A model generated the notes under the pieces. It was not told the DNA's origin and ran no database searches. It worked only from the letters and a program-made list of their open reading frames with translations. The position numbers were made by a program, and so were the translations under genes. From Streptomyces ferrugineus (lineage in GTDB: Bacteria; Actinomycetota; Actinomycetes; Streptomycetales; Streptomycetaceae): a stretch of 64,000 nt of DNA. Positions 49,424 through 58,867 of the stretch are shown one piece after another. The stretch covers positions 1,922,001 through 1,986,000 of the forward strand of contig NZ_CP063373.1 in NCBI RefSeq assembly GCF_015160855.1, written 5' to 3'. Positions within the stretch are counted from its first letter, which is position 1. Each line of letters begins with the position of its first letter.

Positions 49424-52026
49424 CGCTGGGCGCTTCCTTCCAGGGGGCGGTGGCCGATGGTCAGCAGCGGCAGGTCGGGCTTGATCTGCTCGCGCTCGGG
49501 GACGAAGCCGACGACCGGGTCGGGGGTGTCGGGGGCGTTGACGAAGGACACGAACCGGGCGAGCTTCTCGGGGTCGTTGATGGTCGTCGCCCACTCGTCG
49601 GCGTAGTTCGACACGTGCGCGGCCATCAGGGACTCCAGCTCCTCGCAGATGCCGAGGGAGTCCTCCACGACGACGTCACGGACGTGGTCCAGGCCGCCGG
49701 GGATCCGCTCCAGCCAGGTGGAGGTGCGCTCCAGGCGGTCGGCGGTGCGGATGTAGAACATCAGGAACCGGTCGATCAGGCGGACCAGTTCGGCGTCGGA
49801 GAGGTCCTGCGCCAGCAGGTCCGCGTGGCGCGGGGTGGCGCCGCCGTTGCCGCCGACGTAGAGGTTCCAGCCGTTGGCGGTGGCGATCACGCCGAAGTCC
49901 TTCGACTGGGCCTCCGCGCACTCGCGCTGGCAGCCGGAGACGGCCGACTTCAGCTTGTGCGGCGAGCGCAGGCCCCGGTAGCGCAGCTCCAGGTCGATCG
50001 CCATGCGGACCGAGTCCTGCACGCCGTAGCGGCACCAGGTCTGGCCCACGCAGGACTTCACCGTGCGCAGCGCCTTGCCGTAGGCGTGGCCGGACTCGAA
50101 GCCGGCGTCCACCAACCTGGCCCAGATCAACGGCAGTTGCTCGACCCGCGCGCCGAACATGTCGATGCGCTGGCCGCCGGTGATCTTCGTGTAGAGGCCG
50201 AAGTCGCGGGCGATCTCGCCGATCACGATCAGGCCCTCGGGGGTGATCTCACCGCCGGGGATGCGCGGGACGACCGAGTACGAGCCGTTCTTCTGGAGGT
50301 TGGCCAGGAAGTGGTCGTTGGAGTCCTGCAGAGCGGCCTGCTCGCCCTCCAGGACATAGCCGCTCACGCCGATCGTCGGGGCGAGGGAGGCGATGATCGA
50401 GCCGACCGCCGGCTTGCAGATCTCGCAGCCGTCGCCGCCCCGGGCGCCGTCACGGCCGTAGCGGTCGAGCAGGTCCTGGTAGGTGTTGATGCGCAGGGCG
50501 AGGACGATCTCGTACAGCTCCTCGCGGGTCTGCGAGAAGCAGCCGCACAGGCCCTTGTCGACCTCGACGCCGGACGCCTCCAGCTCGGCGGTGACCAGCT
50601 GGCCGAGGACCTTGACGCAACTGCCGCAGGTCGTACCGGCCTTGGTGCACTTCTTCACCTCGGGCACGGTGGTGCACTGGTGGTCGGTGACCGCCTCGCG
50701 GATCGTGCCCTTGCGGACGTTGTTGCAGGAGCAGATGATCGCGTCGTCCGGCAGCGCGGCCGGGCCGAGCTGGGCGGGCGCCCCGGCGCCGGCCGGCAGC
50801 ACCAGCGACTCCGGCGAGACCGGCGGGACCGAGCCGGTGAACGCCTTCAGCGTGCCGTACGCCTCCGCGTCGCCGACCAGGATGCCGCCGAGCAGTGTGC
50901 CGTCGCGGCCGATGACCAGCTTCTTGTACAGGCCGGCGCGGGAGTCGGAGTACACCACGTCCAGGCAGTCCTCGGCGGTGCCGTGCGCGTCGCCGAAGGA
51001 CGCCACGTCCACGCCGAGCAGCTTGAGCTTGGTGGACAGGTCGGCGCCGACGAAGGAGGACTCGTCGGAGGCGATCGTCGCCGCCGCCGTCTCGGCCTGC
51101 TCGTAGCCGGGGGCCACCAGGCCGTACACCCGGCCGTCCGCCGCCAGGGCGCACTCGCCGATCGCGAAGACGTGCGGGTCGGCGACCGTACGGCACTGCT
51201 CGTCGACCGTGATGCCGCCGCGCTCGCCGACCGTCAGACCGCAGTCGCGGGCCAGCTGGTCGCGGGGGCGGACACCGGCGCTGAACACCACCATGTCGGT
51301 GGCGAGTTCGGAGCCGTCGGACAGCTTCATGCCGGTGACGGCGCCCTCGCCGTCCACGACGATCTCCTGCGTGCCCACGCCCGTGTGCACGCTCAGGCCC
51401 ATGCCCTCGATGGTGCGCAGCAGCGCCGCGCCACCGCCCTCGTCGACCTGCACCGGCATCAGCCGGGGCGCGAACTCCACGATGTGCGCGTCGAGTCCGA
51501 GGCCCTTGAGCGCGCCCGCCGCCTCCAGGCCGAGCAGACCGCCGCCGACGACGGCACCGGTGGTGGCCCTGCTCTTCGCGTACTCCTCGATCGCCAGCAG
51601 GTCCTCGATCGTGCGGTAGACGAAGCAGCCGGTGGCGTCCTTGTTCGGGACCGGCGGCACGAAGGGGTAGGAGCCGGTGGCGAGGACGAGGGTGTCGTAC
51701 TCGAAGACCTCGCCGGACCGGGCGGTGACCTTCCTCGCCTCGCGGTCGACGGAGACGGCCGGGTCGCCGACGTACAGCTCGATGCCGTGCGTGTCGATGA
51801 ACTCCATGTCGGTCATGGAGAGGTCCTCAGGGGTCTTCCCCGAGAAGTACGAGGTGAGCGCCACGCGGTCGTACGCCGGACGCGGCTCCTCGCACAGCAC
51901 GACCACGCGGTGCGTGGCGGTCAGGCCGCGCTCGGCGAGCGCCTCCAAGAAGCGCTGGCCGACCATGCCGTGGCCGACGAGCACGATCGTGGGGGTGGCC
52001 TCCGTGGCCTCCGGGGTGGCGGTCAT
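49420..52026 (-). CDS. nirB: Assimilatory nitrite reductase large subunit NirB
   Basis: 868 residues. FAD/NAD(P) domain (VLVGHGMVGQRFLEAL, GGGLLGLEAAGAL), BFD-like [2Fe-2S] domain (ICSCNNVRKG...CTKAGTTCGSC), a second BFD-like CGCF, then the siroheme/[4Fe-4S] module with CVGQTWCRYG and SGCQRECAEA. It reduces nitrite to ammonia with six electrons from NAD(P)H. ATG 52026 shares one base with the upstream gene's stop (TGATG). The operon promoter has a GlnR box. Confidence 0.97.
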   Translation of the reverse strand: MTATPEATEATPTIVLVGHGMVGQRFLEALAERGLTATHRVVVLCEEPRPAYDRVALTSYFSGKTPEDLSMTDMEFIDTHGIELYVGDPAVSVDREARKVTARSGEVFEYDTLVLATGSYPFVPPVPNKDATGCFVYRTIEDLLAIEEYAKSRATTGAVVGGGLLGLEAAGALKGLGLDAHIVEFAPRLMPVQVDEGGGAALLRTIEGMGLSVHTGVGTQEIVVDGEGAVTGMKLSDGSELATDMVVFSAGVRPRDQLARDCGLTVGERGGITVDEQCRTVADPHVFAIGECALAADGRVYGLVAPGYEQAETAAATIASDESSFVGADLSTKLKLLGVDVASFGDAHGTAEDCLDVVYSDSRAGLYKKLVIGRDGTLLGGILVGDAEAYGTLKAFTGSVPPVSPESLVLPAGAGAPAQLGPAALPDDAIICSCNNVRKGTIREAVTDHQCTTVPEVKKCTKAGTTCGSCVKVLGQLVTAELEASGVEVDKGLCGCFSQTREELYEIVLALRINTYQDLLDRYGRDGARGGDGCEICKPAVGSIIASLAPTIGVSGYVLEGEQAALQDSNDHFLANLQKNGSYSVVPRIPGGEITPEGLIVIGEIARDFGLYTKITGGQRIDMFGARVEQLPLIWARLVDAGFESGHAYGKALRTVKSCVGQTWCRYGVQDSVRMAIDLELRYRGLRSPHKLKSAVSGCQRECAEAQSKDFGVIATANGWNLYVGGNGGATPRHADLLAQDLSDAELVRLIDRFLMFYIRTADRLERTSTWLERIPGGLDHVRDVVVEDSLGICEELESLMAAHVSNYADEWATTINDPEKLARFVSFVNAPDTPDPVVGFVPEREQIKPDLPLLTIGHRPLEGSAQR

Positions 52027-53237
52027 CAGGAGCCTCCATCGTTGGTGAGCAGGTGGAGCAGAGGGCCGTCGTCGGGGAGCGGCTCTGCTCCCTCCCAGGC
52101 GCGGGCGAGCGCGCCGACGGTGCCGAGTTCGCCGACGAGGACCCCGCCGACCAGGCGGTCGTCGCGGACGACGACCTTGCGGTAGGTGCCGCGGGTGGCG
52201 TCGGTGAGCTGCACGACGTCGTCGCCGGGCCGGGCCTCGGTCTCGCCGAACGCGGCGAGGTCGAAGAAGCCCTCGCCGGCCAGCGTCAGCCGGGTCAGCG
52301 CCCGGGTGCCGGTGTAGCGGGCGGTGCCGTCGCCGGCCAGCGACTCGGCGAGGACGTCGGCCTGTTCGAGCGCGGGCGCGGCCAGCCCGTACACCGTGCC
52401 GTCGTGCTGTGCGCAGTCGCCGATGGCCCGGATGTGCGGGTCGGACGTACGGAGCTCGTCGTCGACGACGATCCCCTTGCGCACGTCCAGTCCCGCGGTC
52501 TGTGCGAGGCCCACGCGCGGGTGGACCCCGCAGGCCAGGACCACGAGGTCGGCGTCGAGGGCGTAGCCGTCGGACATCTCGACCGAGCGGACGGCGCCGC
52601 CGACGCAGCGCACGTCCCGCACCCGGCACTCGGTGTGGATCTCGACGCCGAGGTCCTTCAGATGCCGCTGTACGAGCTTGGAGGCGCTCGGGTCGAGCTG
52701 GCGCTCCATGAGCCGCTCGCCCTGCTGGGCGAGCACGACCTGCGCACCGCGCAGCGCGAGGGCACGGGCCGCGGAGACCCCGAGGAGCCCGCCGCCGATC
52801 ACGACCGCCCGCGCACCCGGCCGGACCGCCTTGGACAGCCCCAGGCAGTCGTCCATGGTCCGGAAGGCGTGGACGCCCTCCGGCAGCACATGGTCGGGCG
52901 TGAACAGGCCGCGCAGCGGCGGCAGCACCGGGTTGGAGCCGGTGGCCAGGACGAGGGTGTCGTACGCGATCTCCGCACCGTCCGCGAGATGTACGGCTCG
53001 CATCTCGCGGTCGATGCCGGTGACCCGGCCGCGCGTGAGCTGCGCGGGCTCCGGCAGGGCGATCACGTCGGGGCTGTACCGTCCGGCCAGCACCTCGGCG
53101 AGCAGCACCCGGTTGTACGGGCGGTGCTCCTCGTCGCCGACGAGCGTCACGGACGTGCCGAGCTCGCCGAGCCGCCGGGCGAGTCGTACGCCCGCGAGGC
53201 CGGCGCCGATCACCACCACACGCGTATTCGAGGTCAT
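52026..53237 (-). CDS. FAD-dependent pyridine nucleotide-disulfide oxidoreductase (NirB-like)
   Basis: 403 residues from ATG 53237. FAD motif GAGLAGVRLARRLGE (about 10-24), second NAD motif GGGLLGVSAARALAL (about 150), and the conserved ALEQADVLAESL end. It resembles the N-terminal half of NirB without iron-sulfur or siroheme domains. First gene of the nir operon; probably an extra electron-feeding reductase for nitrite reduction. It is translationally coupled to nirB. Confidence 0.9.
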   Translation of the reverse strand: MTSNTRVVVIGAGLAGVRLARRLGELGTSVTLVGDEEHRPYNRVLLAEVLAGRYSPDVIALPEPAQLTRGRVTGIDREMRAVHLADGAEIAYDTLVLATGSNPVLPPLRGLFTPDHVLPEGVHAFRTMDDCLGLSKAVRPGARAVVIGGGLLGVSAARALALRGAQVVLAQQGERLMERQLDPSASKLVQRHLKDLGVEIHTECRVRDVRCVGGAVRSVEMSDGYALDADLVVLACGVHPRVGLAQTAGLDVRKGIVVDDELRTSDPHIRAIGDCAQHDGTVYGLAAPALEQADVLAESLAGDGTARYTGTRALTRLTLAGEGFFDLAAFGETEARPGDDVVQLTDATRGTYRKVVVRDDRLVGGVLVGELGTVGALARAWEGAEPLPDDGPLLHLLTNDGGS

Positions 53238-53260
53238 GGCATCGAGCGTGCGGTGCCGGT

Positions 53261-53298
53261 GTTTCCCGACCGCATCACGTCTGTTTCCCACGGGGAAC
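53261..53298 (-). promoter_or_regulatory. GlnR box upstream of the nir operon
   Basis: On the minus strand the order is GTTCC-N6-GAAAC-N6-GATGC-N6-GAAAC (forward coordinates 53294-53298, 53283-53287, 53272-53276, 53261-53265). This matches the two-unit layout gTnAC-n6-GaAAc-n6-gTnAC-n6-GaAAc of Streptomyces GlnR sites, with exact spacing and 24 bp before the first start codon. GlnR activates nirB in S. coelicolor (recalled). The promoter itself overlaps this region. Confidence 0.85.
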
Positions 53299-53653
53299 GC
53301 TGCCCTCAGCGGGGGCTGGAGGGCGGTGTGAGGGTTCGGAGGGGGCGGCGGGGGCGGGCTGTGAGGTCGGAAGGGGAAAGACGGGGTGCGGGTAACCGAA
53401 CCCCCCGCTTCCGTGCAGCCGCCATCGTCTACGACCGGGAGCGGCGGGATGATGGAGACGTTCGGTTTGGGCAGCTCACACACAGGCGGGTCGTGCCGAT
53501 GAACCTGGGCTGGCCGCTGCGGGCCGGGTCGGACTACTCCGACGCGTGGGGCGGGCCCACCTTCGCGGGGCAGGGGCGTTTCACGCGATCGTCGGCGGGG
53601 CCGGGTGGGTAAGCGTCGGCTGAGCTACAGCCACAGTTGGCCAGTCCGTCCCC
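53299..53653. other. Intergenic stretch, no gene supported
   Basis: 355 bp between the GlnR box and the TnpB-like gene. It is G-rich at the left, with short frames (for example a 17-codon frame at about 53455) that lack family resemblance. Part may be leftover sequence of the insertion that carries the TnpB-like gene. Confidence 0.4.
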
Positions 53654-55183
53654 GTGGCAATGCCGTCGGGGGCGCGGATCAGGGACCGGCTGCGCATGGA
53701 GGCGGCCGATGAGAAAGACCTGCACCTGGTGGGCGAGTACCTGGGACGCCACCAGCGTGCCGACCTGGCTGAGCGGGTCCGGCTTGGTCAGGTCGCTGCG
53801 AGGGACACACGACGGGCGGAGCGGAAGAAGAGGCTGACTGCGGTTTTCTCCTCCCGCTGGGCCGGGGCGATGACCCGGGCGAGCGAGGACCAGTACCAGC
53901 TGTCGATGCGCTGCTTGTACGAGGAGCGAGCGGGGCTGCGCCGGGCCATCCGCACCATCGCGGGGCGCCTGGCAGTCCCCTGCGGTATGCGGTCCAAAGA
54001 CCGAGTGCGTGGCTACACCGACCAGAACGAACGGGTCCAGAAACAGCGCCGGATGCACGTGCTGAAGGCCCGCCTCGCCATTGTGGAGCATAAGATCGCC
54101 GCCGGGCGGCCGTCCATCGTGGCTGGAGGCCGCCGCCTGGCCAGACGGCGGCACAACCTGGCCGACGCGCGGATCACTGAGGCCCAGTGGCGGGAGCAGT
54201 GGCACGCCGAGCGGCTGTTCCTCACCGCAGACGGCGAGTCCGGCGCCCCGCACGGCAACTACACCATCACCGTCGCTCCCGAAGACGGCATGGTGACCCT
54301 GGTACTGCCCGAACCCTTGCGGCACCTGGCCAACGCGCCCCGGGGTCGATACCGGCTCTCCTGTCCTGTGCGGTTCTCCCACCGCCGCGAGGAGTGGCTC
54401 GACCGCATCACTGCGCACCGGGCCGTGCGCTACGACATCACTTGCGACCCGGTCCGAGGCCGTTGGTACCTGGACGCAAGCTGGACCGCCGACACAATCC
54501 CTCCGCCCACCGAACCGATCACTGTCCCGCTCGATTTGGCTGGCCCCACCAGCACTCGGGACGGCCGCCTGCGCGCCGCGATCAGTGACCTGATCACTGT
54601 CGCCCGCGAGCACGACTGCGCCGCAATCGCCATCGAAAACCTCGGCTTCACCGACGCCCGTCAAGTCGGGCGGGAGGCCCTGGGCCGGGGCAGGCGTGGG
54701 AAGACGTTCCGGCGAACAGTTGCGGGGATTCCCACCGCCCGCTTCCGCGAACGACTGCGTGGCATGGCGTATCACGCGGGGTTGGTCGTGGTCGCGGTCG
54801 ATCCGGCCTACACCAGCCGCTGGGGTGCACAGCACTGGACCACGCCCCTGCAGGAGCAGGTGAGGAAGACCACGGTCACCCGGCATCATGGTGCCGCGGT
54901 GGCCATCGGCAGGCGTGCCCTCGGATTCGGGATCCGGCGTCGGCCAGGTGTGACCGTCCGCCACCGGAGGATGGCGGCGCGGAGAGCTACCGGCCAGGCC
55001 GTATCCCTGCCGCGGGCGTGCGGGACCGCGAGCCCACTCAGGACAGCGGGCACGCCCACCCGGGGCGGCAAGACCCGACCGTGCCGAGGTGACCGACTCG
55101 CGCTGTTCCCAGGCCCTCAAGACCGTTCGGAGGGCCACCGGACCACACGTCCGGATCATGGCGAGTTGGCCAGCAGTGGCTGA
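53654..55183 (+). CDS. TnpB-related (IS605 OrfB-like) protein, likely inactive
   Basis: 509 residues, GTG 53654 (or ATG 53660). The body matches large Streptomyces TnpB-type proteins: a Arg/Lys-rich N-terminus, then IAIENLGFTDAR with RuvC-II Glu328, FRRTVAGIPTARFRERLRGMA, and AYTSRWGAQHW. The usual RuvC-I block (GVDLN-type with Asp) is absent between YLDASW and VPLDLAG, and RuvC-III reads TRHHGAAVAIGRR with His412 where Asp is expected. No zinc-finger Cys pair. It is probably nuclease-dead. No TnpA transposase is nearby, so it is an isolated or decayed element. Confidence 0.72.
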   Translation: MAMPSGARIRDRLRMEAADEKDLHLVGEYLGRHQRADLAERVRLGQVAARDTRRAERKKRLTAVFSSRWAGAMTRASEDQYQLSMRCLYEERAGLRRAIRTIAGRLAVPCGMRSKDRVRGYTDQNERVQKQRRMHVLKARLAIVEHKIAAGRPSIVAGGRRLARRRHNLADARITEAQWREQWHAERLFLTADGESGAPHGNYTITVAPEDGMVTLVLPEPLRHLANAPRGRYRLSCPVRFSHRREEWLDRITAHRAVRYDITCDPVRGRWYLDASWTADTIPPPTEPITVPLDLAGPTSTRDGRLRAAISDLITVAREHDCAAIAIENLGFTDARQVGREALGRGRRGKTFRRTVAGIPTARFRERLRGMAYHAGLVVVAVDPAYTSRWGAQHWTTPLQEQVRKTTVTRHHGAAVAIGRRALGFGIRRRPGVTVRHRRMAARRATGQAVSLPRACGTASPLRTAGTPTRGGKTRPCRGDRLALFPGPQDRSEGHRTTRPDHGELASSG

Positions 55184-55210
55184 CAACCCTAGGAATGGTG
55201 CTGGCCGTCC

Positions 55211-55867
55211 TCAGATATCTGGAGGGCACGCGCGCGTGACCGGGCCCGGACCGGCCGAGAGGGCCCGTGTCACCAGGGCCGTGTGGCGGTAGGCGCGTTC
55301 GGCGGCGGCGATGACGCGGGACTGGAGCGCCGGGTCGGTCAGGGTCTCGTCCAGCCGGGCGGTGAGGCGGGCCCAGCGGTCGCGGTCGCCGCTGCCGTAG
55401 TAGGCGACGCCTTCGGCGCCCAGTCCGTAGGCGGCGCGGACGAGGGGGCGCAGGGACCGGGCGCCGAGTGTGGAGCCCTCCAGGACGTAGAGGAAGCCGA
55501 GCAGTTGGGGCGGGTCCGCCGCCGAGGTCCGCCTTATCTCGTCCGCGAACGCGTGCGTGGCCTCGGCCGCCAGGGCCGCTGGTACGGCCCCGGACGCGGT
55601 GAAGTGGCGCAGGTCGGCGTCGAGGAGGGGGACCTTGACGAAATCCGGTGACCACACGCGAGCGATCTCCGGGCAAGTGGCGTGGGACAGTTCGGCCAGC
55701 TCGGTCTCCAGGGCCTCCCACACGTCTCGGAAGGCGGCGAGCTGGCCGACGTAGCGGGGGAGGGGGAGCGTTCCGTCGCGCAGGGCGAGGGCGAAGTCGG
55801 AGGACTCCAGGGCGTCGTGCCACGCCCGGGTGGCCGCCCGCAGCCGCCCGGCCGCCGTGGCCGTCAC
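55211..55867 (-). CDS. Biliverdin-producing heme oxygenase
   Basis: 218 residues from GTG 55867, which overlaps the upstream stop by 4 bp (GTGA). The proximal heme ligand is His17 in RAWHDALESS, and LLGFLYVLEGSTLGAR (about 130) carries the distal-helix Gly region. It opens heme to biliverdin, iron and CO. The pairing with a prenyl diphosphate synthase is uncommon for a pure iron-release role. The end of the gene is close to the TnpB-like gene. Confidence 0.88.
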   Translation of the reverse strand: MTATAAGRLRAATRAWHDALESSDFALALRDGTLPLPRYVGQLAAFRDVWEALETELAELSHATCPEIARVWSPDFVKVPLLDADLRHFTASGAVPAALAAEATHAFADEIRRTSAADPPQLLGFLYVLEGSTLGARSLRPLVRAAYGLGAEGVAYYGSGDRDRWARLTARLDETLTDPALQSRVIAAAERAYRHTALVTRALSAGPGPVTRACPPDI

Positions 55868-57009
55868 CCGCCGCTCCGCCGCCGGAGCGTCTCGTGCAGC
55901 CGGTCGATGAGATGGCCCTTGCGGTCGATCGTCACATCGAAGTAGGCCGCGCTGCGGGGCGACCGGCACACACCGTGCACGGCCTCCTTCGCCGACCGCT
56001 TCAACTCGACGGCCCGGGCGGACAGTTCGAGGAGGACGTCCGGCAGGTTCGGGTGGTGGAGGACGTACGACCGCAGCCGCGCGCCCGTGAGATCGCCCGT
56101 GAGGCCGCCCGGGTCGGCCGGCCGCGGCCCGGAGCCGAGCAGCTCCAGGAACACCCGGTTGCTCAGCCCGTCGAAGTCCTCGTGGGTGTTGGCGCCGCCC
56201 AGCTCCGGCACCACGTCGGTCAGATCGTTGAAGAGCTGGCTCGCCAGCCCGAGCCGGCGCATCGCCTCGTCCAGGGCGTGCCGCTCCTCCTCGACGACCC
56301 GCAGACCGGCCAGGGCGGCGTCCAGCGGCATCCGGAACAGGGTGCCGGTCTTGCGCTCGGCGACCGACTCCCAGAAGCGCACCCGTGCCTCGCGCGAAGC
56401 GGCCAGCAGCTCGGCGCGAGTCCGCGCCGACCTCGTCGCCAGGTCCAGGGCCTGCCCCGTGAAGCCGAGGCCGACGCTGCGCACCAGGCTGTCCGCCACG
56501 GCCGGGTCCGCCACCTGCCGCAGCGCCTCCATGATCAGCCAGCAGCCGGTGTTGAGAGCGACCGGCACCCCATGGGTGACGTGCAGCGCGGGCTCGCCGT
56601 AGCGGACGTGGCTGTCGTCCTGGATGTCGTCGAGCACCACCGCGGCCTTCAGCAGAACCCGCACGGCCACCGCCACCCGCCGCACCACGGCCAGGTCGGC
56701 GGAGGCGTCCTCGTCGCCCGACTCTCCCGGGAATCCCCGGTAGTTGCGGTACGCCCAGTACACCATCGACGGCCGCAGCGGCGCCGCACCGCCGGGCGCC
56801 CCCGCGGCCGGCGCCAGCGCCTGCTGGCCCACCTTGGAGCCGAGGGCGTCGGCGACCGGGGTGAGGAGAGCGCGGTGCAGGGCGGTGGCTTGCGCCGATT
56901 CCCCGCCCGGGGGCAGCGAGCCCAGGAACGCGCGCAGGTCGTCCTCCAGCAGCGCGGCGTCACGGCGCACCACGCCGTCCACCCGCGTCGCGCCCAGGCC
57001 CGCACCCAT
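55864..57009 (-). CDS. Polyprenyl (geranylgeranyl-type) diphosphate synthase
   Basis: 381 residues. First Asp-rich motif VLDDIQDDS (about residues 126-134) and second NDLTDVV (about 268-274), both needed for Mg and substrate; the chain-length region before the first motif has small and hydrophobic residues, so GGPP-like length is possible. The N-terminal 80 residues are unusually long. It makes a prenyl diphosphate precursor. It is coupled to the heme oxygenase, forming a two-gene operon. Confidence 0.85.
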   Translation of the reverse strand: MGAGLGATRVDGVVRRDAALLEDDLRAFLGSLPPGGESAQATALHRALLTPVADALGSKVGQQALAPAAGAPGGAAPLRPSMVYWAYRNYRGFPGESGDEDASADLAVVRRVAVAVRVLLKAAVVLDDIQDDSHVRYGEPALHVTHGVPVALNTGCWLIMEALRQVADPAVADSLVRSVGLGFTGQALDLATRSARTRAELLAASREARVRFWESVAERKTGTLFRMPLDAALAGLRVVEEERHALDEAMRRLGLASQLFNDLTDVVPELGGANTHEDFDGLSNRVFLELLGSGPRPADPGGLTGDLTGARLRSYVLHHPNLPDVLLELSARAVELKRSAKEAVHGVCRSPRSAAYFDVTIDRKGHLIDRLHETLRRRSGG

Positions 57010-57158
57010 GCTCGGATGGTGGATGCCGAAACGAAGTCGGTCAAGATCGCTTTTCCGTCACTCATGCGTGGACATCCTGGCATTTGGCCGGTTCCCGAAC
57101 CTCAGATGCCGCTCATATACGTGGACGGTGCATGCACCCTCTGCCTAGGGTCGCGATC

Positions 57159-57941
57159 ATGCCCGACATATCCCTGACCGCGATCGCCGTGCTGTGCCTC
57201 GCGGCCCTGGCGGCCGGCTGGATCGACGCCGTGGTCGGCGGCGGTGGCCTCCTGCTGCTCCCGGCCCTGCTGCTCGGCCTCCCGGCGAACACCCCGGCCG
57301 CGTACGCCCTCGGCACCAACAAGGCGGTCGCGATCGTCGGCACGTCGGGCGCGGCGGTGACGTACGCCCGCAAGGCCCCCGTGGACGTACGCCTCGCCGT
57401 GCGCATCGGTCTCGCGGCCCTCGCGGGTTCCTCCGGCGGCGCCTTCTTCGCGGCCGGAATGAGCACCGAGGTGCTCAAGCCCGTGATCATGGTGGTGCTG
57501 CTCGGCGTCGCCGCCTTCGTCATCCTGCGCCCCGCCTTCGGCACGGCCCCGGCGACGGGCCCCGCCTCGCCGCGCCGGGTCCTCGCCGCGATCGGCCTCG
57601 CGGGCCTCGGCATCGGCTTCTACGACGGTCTGATCGGCCCCGGCACCGGCACGTTCCTCGTCCTCGCCCTCACCGCCGTACTCCACCTCGACCTCGTCAC
57701 CGCCTCCGCGACCGCGAAGATCGTGAACTGCTGCACCAACGCCGGGGCGCTGGCCACCTTCGCCTGGCAGGGCACGGTCCTGTGGCAACTGGCCGTGGTG
57801 ATGGCCGTGTTCAATCTGGCGGGCGGCACGCTGGGGGCGCGCACGGCGCTGAAGAAGGGCAGCGGTTTCGTGCGGGCCGTGCTGCTGACGGTGGTGTTCG
57901 GGCTGGTGGCGAAGCTGGCGTACGAGCAGTGGGTGGCCTAG
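57159..57941 (+). CDS. TSUP-family (TauE/SafE) permease
   Basis: 260 residues, about eight membrane segments. The doubled motif GWIDAVVGGGGLLLLPALLL (residues 20-39) and GIGFYDGLIGPGTGTFL (about 148-164) is typical of the sulfite/organosulfonate exporter family. Direction and substrate are not known from sequence. Start ATG 57159 (AGGG upstream). Its end overlaps the converging reductase gene by 4 bp. Confidence 0.92.
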   Translation: MPDISLTAIAVLCLAALAAGWIDAVVGGGGLLLLPALLLGLPANTPAAYALGTNKAVAIVGTSGAAVTYARKAPVDVRLAVRIGLAALAGSSGGAFFAAGMSTEVLKPVIMVVLLGVAAFVILRPAFGTAPATGPASPRRVLAAIGLAGLGIGFYDGLIGPGTGTFLVLALTAVLHLDLVTASATAKIVNCCTNAGALATFAWQGTVLWQLAVVMAVFNLAGGTLGARTALKKGSGFVRAVLLTVVFGLVAKLAYEQWVA

Positions 57942-58867
57942 GCGGGCCGGCCGCCCCGCATCCGCCGCAGATCCAGCAGCTCAACCGCCCCTGTCGTGTC
58001 CTCGTCCCCGTGCCCCTCGGCCAGCCACCGCTCCAGCAAAGCCATGTACGGCGTCAGCAGCTCCGCGCTCAGGCCCTGCTCCTCGGCGGTGGCCAGCAGG
58101 GTGGCGTTGCCCGCGACCTGCATGGCGAGGGAGGAGACGACATCCCTGCCGTAGTCGCCGCTCTGCAGCTGTTCGGCGGCCCCGAACGCGGCGGGCGCCA
58201 TCGCACCGAGCCACGACACCAGCAGCGGCGCGAAGTCCTTCGGCGCGACGTCCTCGCCGCGGATCAGCGCGAAGGCGTGCAGGACGCCCGCGAACATGCC
58301 GCTCATCGCGCTCAGCAACGCCACGTCGTGCAGCGCCGCGAAGCCCGGGTCCGCACCGACGTACCGGGTGCCGGCCGGGACGGCGAGGGTGTCGCCGTGC
58401 TCCTCGAAGAGAGCGGGCGAGCCGCTGTAGAGGACATACGCCCCCGACCGCGCGTCCCCGATCATCGGCGGTACGGCCATGATCCCGGCGTCCAGGAAAC
58501 GGGCGCCGCGCGCCTCGGCCCAGGCGGCACGGGCGCGGCCCTGGGCCGGTGTGCCGGTCGTGAGGTTCACCAGGTCACGGCCCGACAGGTCGGCGCCTTC
58601 GAGGGCGTCGCCGACCGAGGCGTCGTCGAGCAGACAGACGACGACCAGCCGGCTCGCGGCCACCGCGTCGGCGGCGCTCGCGGCGACGGTCGCGCCGTCG
58701 GCGGCCAGGGGCTCGGCCCGGGCGGGGGTGCGGTTCCAGACGGTGACCGGGTGGCCGGCGGCGAGCCAGGCGCGGGCGAGGGCGGTGCCCATGGTGCCGG
58801 TGCCGAGGAGGGAGAGAGGGGTTCGGGAGGCACGGGAGGCACGGGAGCCGATCGGGTTGTCAGTCAT
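57938..58867 (-). CDS. NAD(P)-dependent imine-reductase-like oxidoreductase
   Basis: 309 residues. An N-terminal Rossmann fold of the beta-hydroxyacid dehydrogenase class (LLGTGTMGTALARAWLAAGH, WNRTPARAEPL) is followed by a helical C-terminal domain (FAALHDVALLSAMSGMFAGVLHAFAL), where Asp in LHDVALL is the probable proton donor. This arrangement fits imine reductases/reductive aminases. The substrate is unknown. An HxlR regulator is divergent from it. Confidence 0.88.
   Translation of the reverse strand: MTDNPIGSRASRASRTPLSLLGTGTMGTALARAWLAAGHPVTVWNRTPARAEPLAADGATVAASAADAVAASRLVVVCLLDDASVGDALEGADLSGRDLVNLTTGTPAQGRARAAWAEARGARFLDAGIMAVPPMIGDARSGAYVLYSGSPALFEEHGDTLAVPAGTRYVGADPGFAALHDVALLSAMSGMFAGVLHAFALIRGEDVAPKDFAPLLVSWLGAMAPAAFGAAEQLQSGDYGRDVVSSLAMQVAGNATLLATAEEQGLSAELLTPYMALLERWLAEGHGDEDTTGAVELLDLRRMRGGRPA

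Noticed and set aside
49411..52185. 924-codon open frame opposite nirB
   Set aside because: Antisense of nirB, whose iron-sulfur and siroheme motifs fix the true frame.
53455..53510. 17-codon frame upstream of the nir operon on the plus strand
   Set aside because: Too short, no conserved feature, weak ribosome site only.
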